Positions 56,352 to 64,000 of a stretch of 64,000 bases of DNA are shown here, one piece after another (position 1 is the stretch's first letter; each line of letters starts with the position of its first letter). This DNA is from Nostoc sphaeroides. Lineage in GTDB: Bacteria; Cyanobacteriota; Cyanobacteriia; Cyanobacteriales; Nostocaceae. Location of the stretch: positions 4,028,501 to 4,092,500 of the forward strand of contig NZ_CP031941.1 in the NCBI RefSeq assembly GCF_003443655.1, given 5' to 3'. The notes under the pieces were generated by a model, which had not been told where the DNA came from, searched no databases, and saw only the letters and a list, made by a program, of their open reading frames with translations. The position numbers and the translations under genes are program-made.

Positions 56352-58100
56352 TTACCTAGTAGTAGATAAATTCACGTTTTCTAGTAAGTATGTAACGAAC
56401 TCTTTTTGTTTTACAATTGTATTGATTGATAATAAAGAACGAGAATTTACGTACTTATCTGTCAACTCAATTAGTTCAAATAGTGTTTGACTAATAATTT
56501 CGTATTTTAATTCCCCTTGTAACATTTTTTCTATATCCGTAGGATTGTAGTCATTTTTGCAAAGCAACTTAACAATAAAAAGCATTGCCAGGTGAAAACT
56601 TAGAATGCGAAGTGGCGAAGTATGCCTCCAAAAAGTGTCATTGTCTTGTTTTGATTTCTCAGAAACTGTGCTGCGTATAAATAATTCTACCTGCTTCATC
56701 ACTTCCACACAAAACATATAGACTTCAAGGTTGGACTTTTCCTTGAACACACGTTTATACTCGCTATCTGTTTTTATAATCGAAGATGGTCTAGACCTAG
56801 AAATATCAGGTTCACGAAGAACAATTGCCATTACTGATTGAGCTAAGTAGGGAATGCTAATAATTCTGTCAATCGGCTTGCCCATATTTTTATAGTAGTT
56901 TTTACGGCGATCATAGTACCAGTTCTTACTTAAAAAATAATTTTCTATATCTGATTGAATTGGATCAGTTGCTTTCAATGAAGCGGGTGGTATAGGAGTC
57001 TGGAAATTGGTTGCTTTGATGATCCGATTTATAGATTCTGTATCATTAGTCGCTATAATTCTTATCAAAATGGATCTATTTTTATCTTTTTCATCATCAC
57101 CAGAGCTATTTTTCAGATAATTATAAATTGTATTAGTTGTTTGTAATCCATTAACAACTTGTACATCATCAAGACTAATAATTTTACCAGCGACGGTAGC
57201 TTTAGATGACAGGACAGTTATACCATTATTAAGCCACCAAAAGTCTAGCTTATTATCTGATTCAAGTGTTTTGTGAATATCTTTATTTACTTCTACATTG
57301 CCCTGGTAGTCCCGTACATTAAAAGTAAATATATATTGTCTCAACTCGCTATTTTCGTCCGTTACAAAATCATAATAATCTTTTAATGTGGCTAGTACAA
57401 TATAATTATCTTCACTAGTTGAAATATAATTTTCTATAAATTTAAGCTTTAAATTATAATTCTTCTCTAGTCGAGAAGCATCAATTAATTCGCGTGCGCC
57501 AATAAATTGTGTAGTGACTATAGCTCCTCTAAAATAACTCTGAATTGTTTCTTTGAGGTTATCTGCACTATTATATACTTTCCTATGAATATTTTTTGTA
57601 TCACCCTTACTAGCATATATGTAATTAATTTTTAAACTAGGATGAATTGAGATTAATTTAAGATAAGCTTCTCTAAAAGATGAAATTTCATCGATAAGTT
57701 CCACATTATAGTTTTTTTGAAGAATGGATAAATCTTTTTCTAAATTAAAGATATTCATTGCTGATCTAATTACGTGTTCAACAGCAGTTTCTGAAAATGA
57801 AGGTGAACGCTTAGATTGAATTAAAAATAATTCAATAGATGGATACCTTTTAAAATCATTTAAACTAGTATTTTTATCAAGTAGTTCCCCATTAATAAAT
57901 GTGAAAAATCCATCAATTCCTCCATCATCACTTCCTCCCATTTTTCCAGATATTAACTCTTCATATGAAAGATCATATTTTTTTAAAACCTGCTCAAAGG
58001 TGAATATTTCAAAATAATCATCATCAGGTAGAGAATCAGCAATCTGACTCTTTTTTTGTTTAAGAATAGTATCGAGAACTATGCTATCGTTAGTTGCCAT
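56352..58100 (-). CDS. AIPR-family abortive-infection protein
   Basis: 582 residues. The N-terminal part looks like a PD-(D/E)XK nuclease: GGSDDGGIDGFFTFINGE (D63) then ELFLIQSKRS (K97). The central AIPR core includes WWLNNGITVLSSKATVAGK, VVNGLQTTNTIYNYL and IIKATNFQTPIP. AIPR proteins are abortive-infection phage-resistance factors, often solo or with restriction-modification or retron genes. No partner is adjacent. The coding DNA is noticeably richer in A/T than tkt or clpB and has few HIP1 sites, consistent with transfer. It lies next to a PIN module, making a small defence patch. Confidence 0.85.
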   Translation of the reverse strand: MATNDSIVLDTILKQKKSQIADSLPDDDYFEIFTFEQVLKKYDLSYEELISGKMGGSDDGGIDGFFTFINGELLDKNTSLNDFKRYPSIELFLIQSKRSPSFSETAVEHVIRSAMNIFNLEKDLSILQKNYNVELIDEISSFREAYLKLISIHPSLKINYIYASKGDTKNIHRKVYNSADNLKETIQSYFRGAIVTTQFIGARELIDASRLEKNYNLKLKFIENYISTSEDNYIVLATLKDYYDFVTDENSELRQYIFTFNVRDYQGNVEVNKDIHKTLESDNKLDFWWLNNGITVLSSKATVAGKIISLDDVQVVNGLQTTNTIYNYLKNSSGDDEKDKNRSILIRIIATNDTESINRIIKATNFQTPIPPASLKATDPIQSDIENYFLSKNWYYDRRKNYYKNMGKPIDRIISIPYLAQSVMAIVLREPDISRSRPSSIIKTDSEYKRVFKEKSNLEVYMFCVEVMKQVELFIRSTVSEKSKQDNDTFWRHTSPLRILSFHLAMLFIVKLLCKNDYNPTDIEKMLQGELKYEIISQTLFELIELTDKYVNSRSLLSINTIVKQKEFVTYLLENVNLSTTR

Positions 58101-58812
58101 TTATCCTACCTCCAAAAATATTGAACTTCACCTAGCTGGATTAGCTTGATTTATTAATAGTTAGGTGTACTATTTTTAACATAATTTGGATATGATTGCA
58201 TTGAAAAGGTCGCAATCAACTATAAAAAATGCCCTATTAATTAATTATTAACCCCCTACATCTAGAAGGTTCCCATGACCTGAGTACAAACACCATTAGG
58301 CATTGAATCAACACTACCAGACCATACGCAGCTACCACGTAGGATAATCAGGGTAATTTGTTATAAACAGATGGGAGCGATCGCGCTTCTGCTTGCTGCG
58401 ATCGCAACCCTTGGCTGCTAAACTAACAGAATTAAATATTAACCCTAGTTGATTTAGTTATTTTGGCAACTATCTTTAGATAGATAGGGTAAACAGTACG
58501 CGATTTATCATCAGAAATCGCTTGCTAGTACTGGAAAAATCAAACTGTCATATCTAAAAATCTATACCGCATATTTAGTTTATTTTGTCAATGCGTAATC
58601 TCCAGTATCGCCTAATGAATCAGCAAGGCCTTCTCAGGACTTAATTTAGATTCATGCTTTCAGTGGATGCAGTTATGACTTTAGAAATGCGATTATGTAT
58701 ATGTCCTCAAACAATAGATAGTTGCTGTTGTCCAATTGAAAAAATATGATTTTCTTTGACTCCAGTAACTTTAGATTTATCCAATTGTTTGATGTTTTGA
58801 GAAGGTAACACA
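58101..58812. other. Long intergenic region, nothing identified
   Basis: 712 bases between the AIPR gene and the glycine-zipper gene. No convincing frame, tandem repeat or terminal inverted repeat. The half next to AIPR is AT-rich and would hold its promoter. A small RNA cannot be excluded by eye. Confidence 0.5.
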
Positions 58813-59211
58813 ATGAATAATATCCTAAAACGCACACTTCTACCCAGCCTCATGGCTGCAAGTTTAGCTGGTGTCACATTAGTTCCCTCTAAACCGGCTG
58901 CTGCTGATGACCAAGTATTAAGAGATGCAGGTATTGGGGCTGTTACCAATGTAGTCACCGGAGCAGTTAGGGGAAATGGTAGTGTATTAGGCAATGCTGT
59001 TAAAGGTGGTGTCACTGGTGCAGCTGTCAATGGTGCAAATGGTCTGAGAAACACTCGCAATCGCCGTAACCGGAACATTGGTCAAGATGTCGGAGTCGGT
59101 GCAGGCACTAGCGCAGTAACTGGCGTAATTACTGGCGATGGCAGAGATACCCTTGGGAATGCTGTTGATGGTGCAGCTGTAGGTGCAGCAATCCATCTGC
59201 TAACCAAATAA
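58813..59211 (+). CDS. Secreted glycine-zipper protein with internal duplication
   Basis: 132 residues, ATG with GAAGG about ten bases upstream. The signal peptide is about 1-31 (SLMAASLAGVTLVPSKPAAA). The mature chain is rich in Gly, Ala and Val and has two similar halves: AGIGAVTNVVTGAVRGNG...LGNAVKGGVTGAAVNGA and VGAGTSAVTGVITGDG...LGNAVDGAAVGAAIHLL. They are separated by a basic linker (LRNTRNRRNRNIG). Glycine-zipper segments pack as membrane-inserting helices. An outer-membrane or periplasmic role is likely; the exact function is unknown. Confidence 0.7.
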   Translation: MNNILKRTLLPSLMAASLAGVTLVPSKPAAADDQVLRDAGIGAVTNVVTGAVRGNGSVLGNAVKGGVTGAAVNGANGLRNTRNRRNRNIGQDVGVGAGTSAVTGVITGDGRDTLGNAVDGAAVGAAIHLLTK

Positions 59212-59323
59212 ATAATTCGTAAATTCATCAGCTACACTACTTCCCAACTGCTAACGGGTTGCTTTGTAAAAACTACGAACTTATCCCTCCCCTAATTCCT
59301 CTCCTTCTAGGATGAGCAAACAC

Positions 59324-59354
59324 AACCCCCTTTCCCTAGTAGGTAAAGGGGGTT
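59324..59354 (+). terminator. Hairpin after the glycine-zipper gene
   Basis: AACCCCCTTT pairs perfectly with AAAGGGGGTT around an 11-base loop, 113 bases after the gene. No T-run follows (GGTGGG), so it may be a dispersed repeat rather than a terminator. Confidence 0.4.
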
Positions 59355-59424
59355 GGTGGGTTAGATTTATATTGGGATATATGCCACCATCAGGTTCAGA
59401 TGACTTTAAACTTAATAGTAAACT

Positions 59425-59616
59425 CTAGCCCTTCAACGCCTTTCTAAAGTTTCGACGATAGGATTGATTTGTAATAAACAAAGCTGGCCATAGCAAAGAT
59501 AAACCAATGCGATTGGTCAAAGTTGGATTAAAATTAGTCCGTCCAAACCCATTCCAAAACTTCCAAACGCCGCCTCCGTAAACTACTATCAAGGCAAAAA
59601 TAATAAAGTTACCCAT
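59425..59616 (-). CDS. Small conserved membrane protein
   Basis: 63 residues from the ATG at 59616 (GGAG about nine bases upstream); a TTG at 59625 would add three residues. One membrane helix lies at the N-terminus (NFIIFALIVVYGGGVWKFW), then an arginine-containing amphipathic part with a second weakly hydrophobic stretch (RIGLSLLWPALFITN) and a basic end (YRRNFRKALKG). It looks like a small cyanobacterial conserved protein; function unknown. Confidence 0.65.
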   Translation of the reverse strand: MGNFIIFALIVVYGGGVWKFWNGFGRTNFNPTLTNRIGLSLLWPALFITNQSYRRNFRKALKG

Positions 59617-59951
59617 TCCTATCAACTCCGTTAGTAACTGACAGAATTTAAGTTAAGTTTTACCAGATGAGGTAAGCACATCATAACCAACACCGAGAAG
59701 GTATGACTAAACTCCTTAGCCTCGAACATCTAAGTTAGTTAAAGACACATTCTCTTATTCCAGTGTAGATTAGCCTCACGCATCGCAGCTAGTTATCACT
59801 GGTAGCAAGCTACGTAAAAGCACGTAAAAAAATCCCAAACCTCATCATAAACTTAGATGTTTTGGCACCGTTCGCCGTCAAAAATTTATGTAAGGTTGTT
59901 ATCTGCATTTATTTTAAAGGTGCTAAAAATGAGCAGCACAGACGTTTATTT
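59617..59951. other. Intergenic region, nothing identified
   Basis: 335 bases between two minus-strand genes. No repeat family or frame worth calling. Confidence 0.5.
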
Positions 59952-60557
59952 TCACTTGTTATAACTTTCTGGCATACCTACTGCTGATAAACCCGCGATC
60001 GCTCGTAAGTTTTGGCAACGAATTAACTCGGTAAAATCTAAAGCAGAACGCCCTTCAATTTTGCCTACCGCTTCTATTGCAGATAACAGGTGCTGCGCTG
60101 CTTCAGCTTCTGCATAACCACGCCGTTGTGCTATGCGAATCGCTGCTGCATCGGCATTTAACTCTGACTCAAGAGACTTATTAGTGCGCCAGATCCGAAT
60201 TGTGGCGATCGCACTTAATCCCCCGGCTACGGCTACACCCACCACATCTGACTGTGCTGCTTCTAATAATCCGCCTAACAGTCCCGCCAGTACTACACCT
60301 TGATAAATGTCGGGTTTAAACCACTTCACCCCCGTCAACCAGCTAACCATGTGCAACAGCAGTAAGTCTCGTTGCGGCTTTGTCAAGCGACGCCACAAAT
60401 CGAAATTAATATATATCGGTCGCGCCTGATTCCACGGTTGGGGAAAGGAGGCGTCAATCACTTTTGCTTGCTCTGGCTTACTAACGATTTTTGTCGTCAT
60501 CCGACCAGAAGCAGGCATCACATCTAACAAACGACGAATTTCAACATTTGGCTCCAT
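59952..60557 (-). CDS. DUF3318 family protein, second copy
   Basis: 201 residues, same layout as 23145-23789: N-terminal VEIRRLLDVMPASGRMTTKI, then RLTKPQRDLLLLHMVSWLTG, a hydrophobic hairpin (about 95-132, VVLAGLLGGLLEAA and VVGVAVAGGLSAIATI), ESELNADAAAIRIAQRRGYA, and a helical end. The signature order is that of membrane M48-type peptidases, but the HExxH is absent (LLHMVSW). Function unknown. The C-terminus lacks the lysine-rich tail of the other copy. Confidence 0.75.
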   Translation of the reverse strand: MEPNVEIRRLLDVMPASGRMTTKIVSKPEQAKVIDASFPQPWNQARPIYINFDLWRRLTKPQRDLLLLHMVSWLTGVKWFKPDIYQGVVLAGLLGGLLEAAQSDVVGVAVAGGLSAIATIRIWRTNKSLESELNADAAAIRIAQRRGYAEAEAAQHLLSAIEAVGKIEGRSALDFTELIRCQNLRAIAGLSAVGMPESYNK

Positions 60558-60722
60558 AAATTTAATTATTAGCCATAATGTGCATGGTAATTAGTTTTGT
60601 AAAAAATATACTTTTCATGTTAATCTTTGATGATACTGTGGCGGGATTTTATAGTATCCGTTTCCCCCCAAGTTCAAAAACTCAAAGTTTTGAATAAGCG
60701 TTGAGACTCCACTTTTAACTAC

Positions 60723-60983
60723 ATGGACGCTTTTGCTCCCATCCCGCCTGAATGGACGAATCAAGCAATACACGCTTATGAGTTTTGCTGTCCTAACTGC
60801 CGCTCAAGTAGCTTAGAAGCTGAAAAAGTTTGGCTAAATCGGCGATCGCCTGTACTTACAGAAGACCGTCGTCGCAAATGGCAAGAGTTTTACTACTGTC
60901 ACTGTGGTTCTGTGTGGTGGGCTTGGAGTAGCGATCGCCCCCCAAAAGATATATCCAATCAGCCAGATTATAATCCTACATAG
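60723..60983 (+). CDS. Small zinc-ribbon-like protein
   Basis: 86 residues. Two cysteine pairs at a spacing suiting a zinc ribbon: YEFCCPNCRSSS and FYYCHCGSVWWAWSSDRP. The opening FAPIPPEWTNQAIHAYEF and the Trp-rich part look like a conserved cyanobacterial family. No catalytic motif. It is divergent from the DUF3318 gene and ends at a strong hairpin shared with the convergent porin gene. Confidence 0.65.
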   Translation: MDAFAPIPPEWTNQAIHAYEFCCPNCRSSSLEAEKVWLNRRSPVLTEDRRRKWQEFYYCHCGSVWWAWSSDRPPKDISNQPDYNPT

Positions 60984-61000
60984 CCAATTTTCTTCCTAAA

Positions 61001-61031
61001 CAAAACCCCACCTAAAGATGGGGTTTTGTTT
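61001..61031. terminator. Bidirectional terminator between convergent genes
   Basis: CAAAACCCCA pairs with TGGGGTTTTG around a short loop, with A/T-rich flanks on both sides (TTTATC to the right, AAACAAAA-type to the left). It lies 18 bases after the zinc-ribbon gene and 57 bases after the porin gene. Confidence 0.85.
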
Positions 61032-61087
61032 ATCTAATTCTGAGCTTTATTCAAACAAGATTCAGCAATCAAATTTCATCACCAATT

Positions 61088-62782
61088 TTAGAAGGTGAAG
61101 GTAGTACGTAGAGTACCTACATAGATGGTATCGTTAGCATCGTTATGCTCTGGATTGAAGATTACTAATACGCCAGGAGTTACCTGAATATTATCGGAAA
61201 GCTTGAACTTGTAAAGACCCTCTAAGTGATAAGATGTATCATCGTCTCGGTTAATATTAGCGGCGACATCTTTTATGCTGCCACCAGTAACTTTGGGTGG
61301 TTGACCAAAGATAACACCTAAGACGTTGCCTTCTCCACCAAAGTCTTTCAAAGCAAGTGATCCAGCCCAGTACCAAATATCTGCATCTGCATTAGCACCA
61401 GTCCTACTATCAGCAGTTGTATAACCTCCCCAACCACTAATAGCCAACGCAGAGCTAAGTTGGAAGGTAGCCTGTACACCGTAGTTATTGGATTCAGTGC
61501 GAGTACCAGTTCCAAAGGGATTATTTGCAAAAGCGCTACCTGTACTTTGGAAGAGGTTGTTAGCAGCATTGCCAGCGAAGTAACTACGGGCGTAAGTTAA
61601 ACCAATATTCAAGGCTTTGCTGGGTTGGAAAGATAACTGACCAAAGATGGTGTTATCACCATTCAATAGCCCGTTATTAAGACCGGGATTATTAGCACCA
61701 AAGAAAGTAGTACCAGTATTACTTGTAGGTGCTAAATAAGCACCAGTCAAACTGAGAGGGCCGCCAGGATTGAAAGTAACTGTCAGACCAGCACCATTTT
61801 GACCTTGACGATATATTGGGCTGAAACGTCCATAGCGAGAGAGGGCACCTCTACCAGAACTAGCAAAATCAGGGTTGAAAGTATTAACGTTTTCGTATAA
61901 TTCACCACCACTAGCGTCAACTTTGACACGCACCGCACCAAAGTTGAAAGCATAGTTAATTTTATCAATCACAACCGAGTTGCTGTTATCTCCATCAAAA
62001 CCCAAGCGGGTCATGTTAGTACCAGTACCACTAACAGGTATAGCAGGTGTAGTAGCAGTTGCAGCAACGGCATTACTACCAACATTGGAAACTATATTGC
62101 CAGCATTCAAACGGATTTGCAACTGATCTGTACCAGTGAAACTGCTGTACAAGTTCAAACGCACTCGGTCAGAAAAAGTGGTGTTATAATTCAAGTCTTG
62201 ACGCGCAGCACCAGGAATAACTGCTCTATTGTCACCAAAAACATCAGATACGGCGAAAATTCCTTCCCCAACCAACTTGGTGGTAGTGGAGAACTGATTG
62301 GCTTCCAACTCAGCAGTGCGGGCTTCTAGTCCATCCACGCGACCGCGCAGGGTTGCTAGTTCAGCAGAAAATTCTTCTTGTAAGCGCTGTAAAGTAGCCA
62401 GGTCTTGTTTAGTAACCAAATCAGCAGTAGCTGTAGCAATCAGTTCGTTAACTCGGTCTAAACAGGAATTCAAACCTGCGGCAAATTCATAACGGGTCAA
62501 AGCACGGTTCCCACGATAGGTACTGTTGGGATAACCTGCAATACAGCCGTAGCGCTCAACTAGAGATTGTAAAGCTTGGAATGCCCAATCTGTGGGCTGC
62601 ACATCCGAAAATTGCGAAACTGATGTTACCTGACCGATGTTGTTATCTTGAGCTTCAGATAACTGGGCAACATTTGTTACCTGTTCGTTGACTTCAGCAG
62701 CTACAGCGCTATTCGCAGCGAAAAATGCAGCAGCTACAACAACCGGACTAGCCTTACAAAGATTCCAGAATCGTTTTGTCAT
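61088..62782 (-). CDS. OprB-type porin with SLH domain
   Basis: 564 residues from the ATG at 62782; a GTG at 62800 would add six residues. The signal peptide ends near NSAVAA. The SLH domain (about 55-110) is FSDVQPTDWAFQALQSLVER plus GCIAGYPNSTYRGNRALTR, which anchors the protein to peptidoglycan. A coiled-coil linker follows (about 118-165). Then comes the OprB beta-barrel with LGFDGDNSN, RQGQNGAGLTVTFNPGG and a terminal TLRTTFTF. It is the standard cyanobacterial outer-membrane porin type; these mainly pass inorganic ions. A Crp-family gene lies 127 bases upstream on the same strand. Confidence 0.93.
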   Translation of the reverse strand: MTKRFWNLCKASPVVVAAAFFAANSAVAAEVNEQVTNVAQLSEAQDNNIGQVTSVSQFSDVQPTDWAFQALQSLVERYGCIAGYPNSTYRGNRALTRYEFAAGLNSCLDRVNELIATATADLVTKQDLATLQRLQEEFSAELATLRGRVDGLEARTAELEANQFSTTTKLVGEGIFAVSDVFGDNRAVIPGAARQDLNYNTTFSDRVRLNLYSSFTGTDQLQIRLNAGNIVSNVGSNAVAATATTPAIPVSGTGTNMTRLGFDGDNSNSVVIDKINYAFNFGAVRVKVDASGGELYENVNTFNPDFASSGRGALSRYGRFSPIYRQGQNGAGLTVTFNPGGPLSLTGAYLAPTSNTGTTFFGANNPGLNNGLLNGDNTIFGQLSFQPSKALNIGLTYARSYFAGNAANNLFQSTGSAFANNPFGTGTRTESNNYGVQATFQLSSALAISGWGGYTTADSRTGANADADIWYWAGSLALKDFGGEGNVLGVIFGQPPKVTGGSIKDVAANINRDDDTSYHLEGLYKFKLSDNIQVTPGVLVIFNPEHNDANDTIYVGTLRTTFTF

Positions 62783-62909
62783 GTTATTACTCTCACTCAC
62801 ACCTACATAATCCAGTAATCATAAAATGCTTATAGCACTTTATTTCCGGGGATTCTACACACAATCACAGTGATGATTATACCTTTATACTGTGATAAAT
62901 ACAAGTCCT

Positions 62910-63539
62910 TTAATTTAGTGCTGAACTATAATTTTGAATTATTTTATTTGGTAAGCGCAAAATAATACGGCGTTTATGACGTAAAACTGTTCCTTCTTCC
63001 TCCAACTGTTGTAGGAGTCGGGTAACTGTTACTCGCGTGGTATTTAACACTTCAGCAATATCTTGATGGGTAACATTTAAATCAATTAGCTTACCCTTCT
63101 CTACATCACGTCCAAATTTTTCACTTAACCACACTAAAAACTGCCATAAGCGTAGCGAAATTGGTTTTCTATGCACAATGCTTAGTAGATTTTCTGCCTG
63201 TTGAATATGAGACAACAAACCATTAATATATTGATGCCACAAATGAGGTGGCACAATGCTTATTTCCACGCCTGTGAGACATTCAATCTGGTAAGGCTTG
63301 ACTCTAGATAAAGGATAGCCAATCAGATCCCCTAGTCCCCAATAACCGAGAGTGATAAATGTTCCATCTTCACTCCAGGTTAAAGTCCGAACTGCACCAT
63401 GCTCAATCCGCCAAAGTACATCATTTTGAAATGGAATTACTTCTCTACGGGTAAATATCTGCTGGGGTAATTGTCCGCCCAAAGCAGAGTTGTTTGACAG
63501 GACAGAAGAGTTTGAAGTAGGAGTTGTGGAATACATCAT
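62910..63539 (-). CDS. Crp/Fnr-family transcription regulator
   Basis: 209 residues. The N-terminal effector-like beta-barrel is short and divergent (about 25-110; VLWRIEHGAVRTLTWSEDGT, LGYWGLGDLIGY). A long dimerisation helix follows. The C-terminal winged helix carries NVTHQDIAEVLNTTRVTVTR with the recognition helix TTRVTVTRLLQQL. The cyclic-nucleotide signature is not visible, so ligand type is open. It lies just upstream of the SLH porin gene in the same direction and may regulate it. Two successive ATGs start the frame. Confidence 0.88.
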   Translation of the reverse strand: MMYSTTPTSNSSVLSNNSALGGQLPQQIFTRREVIPFQNDVLWRIEHGAVRTLTWSEDGTFITLGYWGLGDLIGYPLSRVKPYQIECLTGVEISIVPPHLWHQYINGLLSHIQQAENLLSIVHRKPISLRLWQFLVWLSEKFGRDVEKGKLIDLNVTHQDIAEVLNTTRVTVTRLLQQLEEEGTVLRHKRRIILRLPNKIIQNYSSALN

Positions 63540-64000
63540 TAAGGGTAACTACACAATAATTATCAGGGAATCTCGCTATTTCCAATCATTAAGACACTCT
63601 AATAATTTGTATAAATTTTTACCTATGTAATTTGCAGTGTATTCTTCTTAATTAGAGCTAGAGACTAACTCTAAATTTTTTTTCTAGAAACAACTTATAG
63701 ATTGAGGTATTTATCAGTAAGATAGACCTGAATTTTTCAGTTGTTTATCTGTTACTCTAATTGTGCTAGTTTAAGAATAGGTAAGCTTTTAGTAAAATAT
63801 TTAGTTAACTTATTGAGCGAGGTGTAAGGGCACGGCACTGCCCATTGGTGTCAACTTAAGCTAAAAATAGCTTAACTGTTAGCTTCCTGACCCGCCCAGA
63901 AATAAATTTCTTTAGCTAAAAGCCAAGGAACTTCAGTTCCTTGCGGGACATGGCTTTTACGTTAAGTTGACACCAATGACTTTAGTGTTACACAACAAAT
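63540..64000. other. Region upstream of the Crp-family gene, to the window edge
   Basis: 461 bases. The first 280 are AT-rich and would carry the regulator promoter. The rest is a GCGAGGTGTAAGGGCACGG repeat piece (63817-63842) interrupted by the element at 63844-63977. No gene seen. Confidence 0.6.
63844..63977. mobile_element. 134-bp MITE-like element with ATTGGTGTCAACTTAA ends
   Basis: Left end ATTGGTGTCAACTTAAGCTA, right end (complement) ATTGGTGTCAACTTAACGTA. A CCAAGGAACTTCAGTTCCTTG inverted pair lies inside. It is non-coding. It lies inside what is elsewhere (45710-45740) a continuous repeat, so it appears inserted there. Confidence 0.8.

Noticed and set aside
58707-59078. 123-codon minus-strand frame
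   Set aside because: Antisense shadow of the glycine-zipper gene; low-complexity Thr/Ala/Pro content.

Overview
The window is a filamentous, heterocyst-type cyanobacterial chromosome segment, most likely Nostoc or a close relative. The evidence is the dense GCGATCGC (HIP1) sites, the light-independent chlorophyll genes chlL and chlN, a NatFGH-BgtA amino-acid transporter set, an XisH/XisI pair, OprB-type porins with an SLH domain, many cyanobacteria-specific small proteins, and abundant heptanucleotide tandem repeats (ATGACNN, AATTCGT, GGGAGCA, CCCAATG types).

Layout. 0-2.4 kb: recO (cut by the window edge), deoC and a solitary cytosine-5 DNA methyltransferase. 2.6-12.6 kb: envelope genes, namely a WcaI-like glycosyltransferase, an SLH-less OprB-like porin, and a minus-strand cluster of three glycosyltransferases, an MsbA-like ABC exporter and an APH-fold kinase. 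13-16.4 kb: a sensor kinase, an OmpR-type regulator and a membrane HAMP protein that ends where a kinase core would begin. 16.7-24.2 kb: rsfS, a CGLD27 protein, asparaginase, initiator tRNA, a DUF697 GTPase, a STAS-sugar transferase fusion, queE and a DUF3318 protein. 24.8-29.8 kb: natF, natG, natH and bgtA, interrupted by a 21-bp minisatellite and an Rpn-like remnant.

29.9-35.6 kb is an accessory island: xisH with an amber stop, xisI, a lone antitoxin-like gene, two tandem paralogues of an unrecognised membrane/coiled-coil/TPR-like family, and an AbrB - nucleotidyltransferase - AbrB' cassette. 35.7-39.1 kb holds chlN, a DUF5331 gene and chlL. 39.7-41.2 kb has small genes and a decayed HigB-like toxin beside an intact antitoxin. 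41.8-55.5 kb is mainly core: clpB, an SRPBCC protein, rubredoxin, an HI0933-type flavoprotein, lpxD, an HdrB-like CCG protein, acpP, fabF and tkt. 55.6-58.1 kb is a second accessory patch (VapC-type PIN toxin with partner, AIPR-family defence protein). 58.8-63.5 kb has a glycine-zipper secreted protein, small conserved genes, an SLH porin and a Crp-family regulator.

The strongest unexplained layer is non-coding. At least five families of short non-coding elements with terminal inverted repeats (MITE-like) lie between genes. One family has four complete copies flanked by 3-bp TWA direct repeats. Several elements and heptamer repeats supply the start codon, stop codon or C-terminus of a neighbouring gene. 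The best candidates for undescribed biology are the tandem 31.3-34.0 kb paralogues, the AbrB/nucleotidyltransferase cassette, and the repeat-driven reshaping of gene ends. All functional statements rest on reading motifs by eye; no database search was run.
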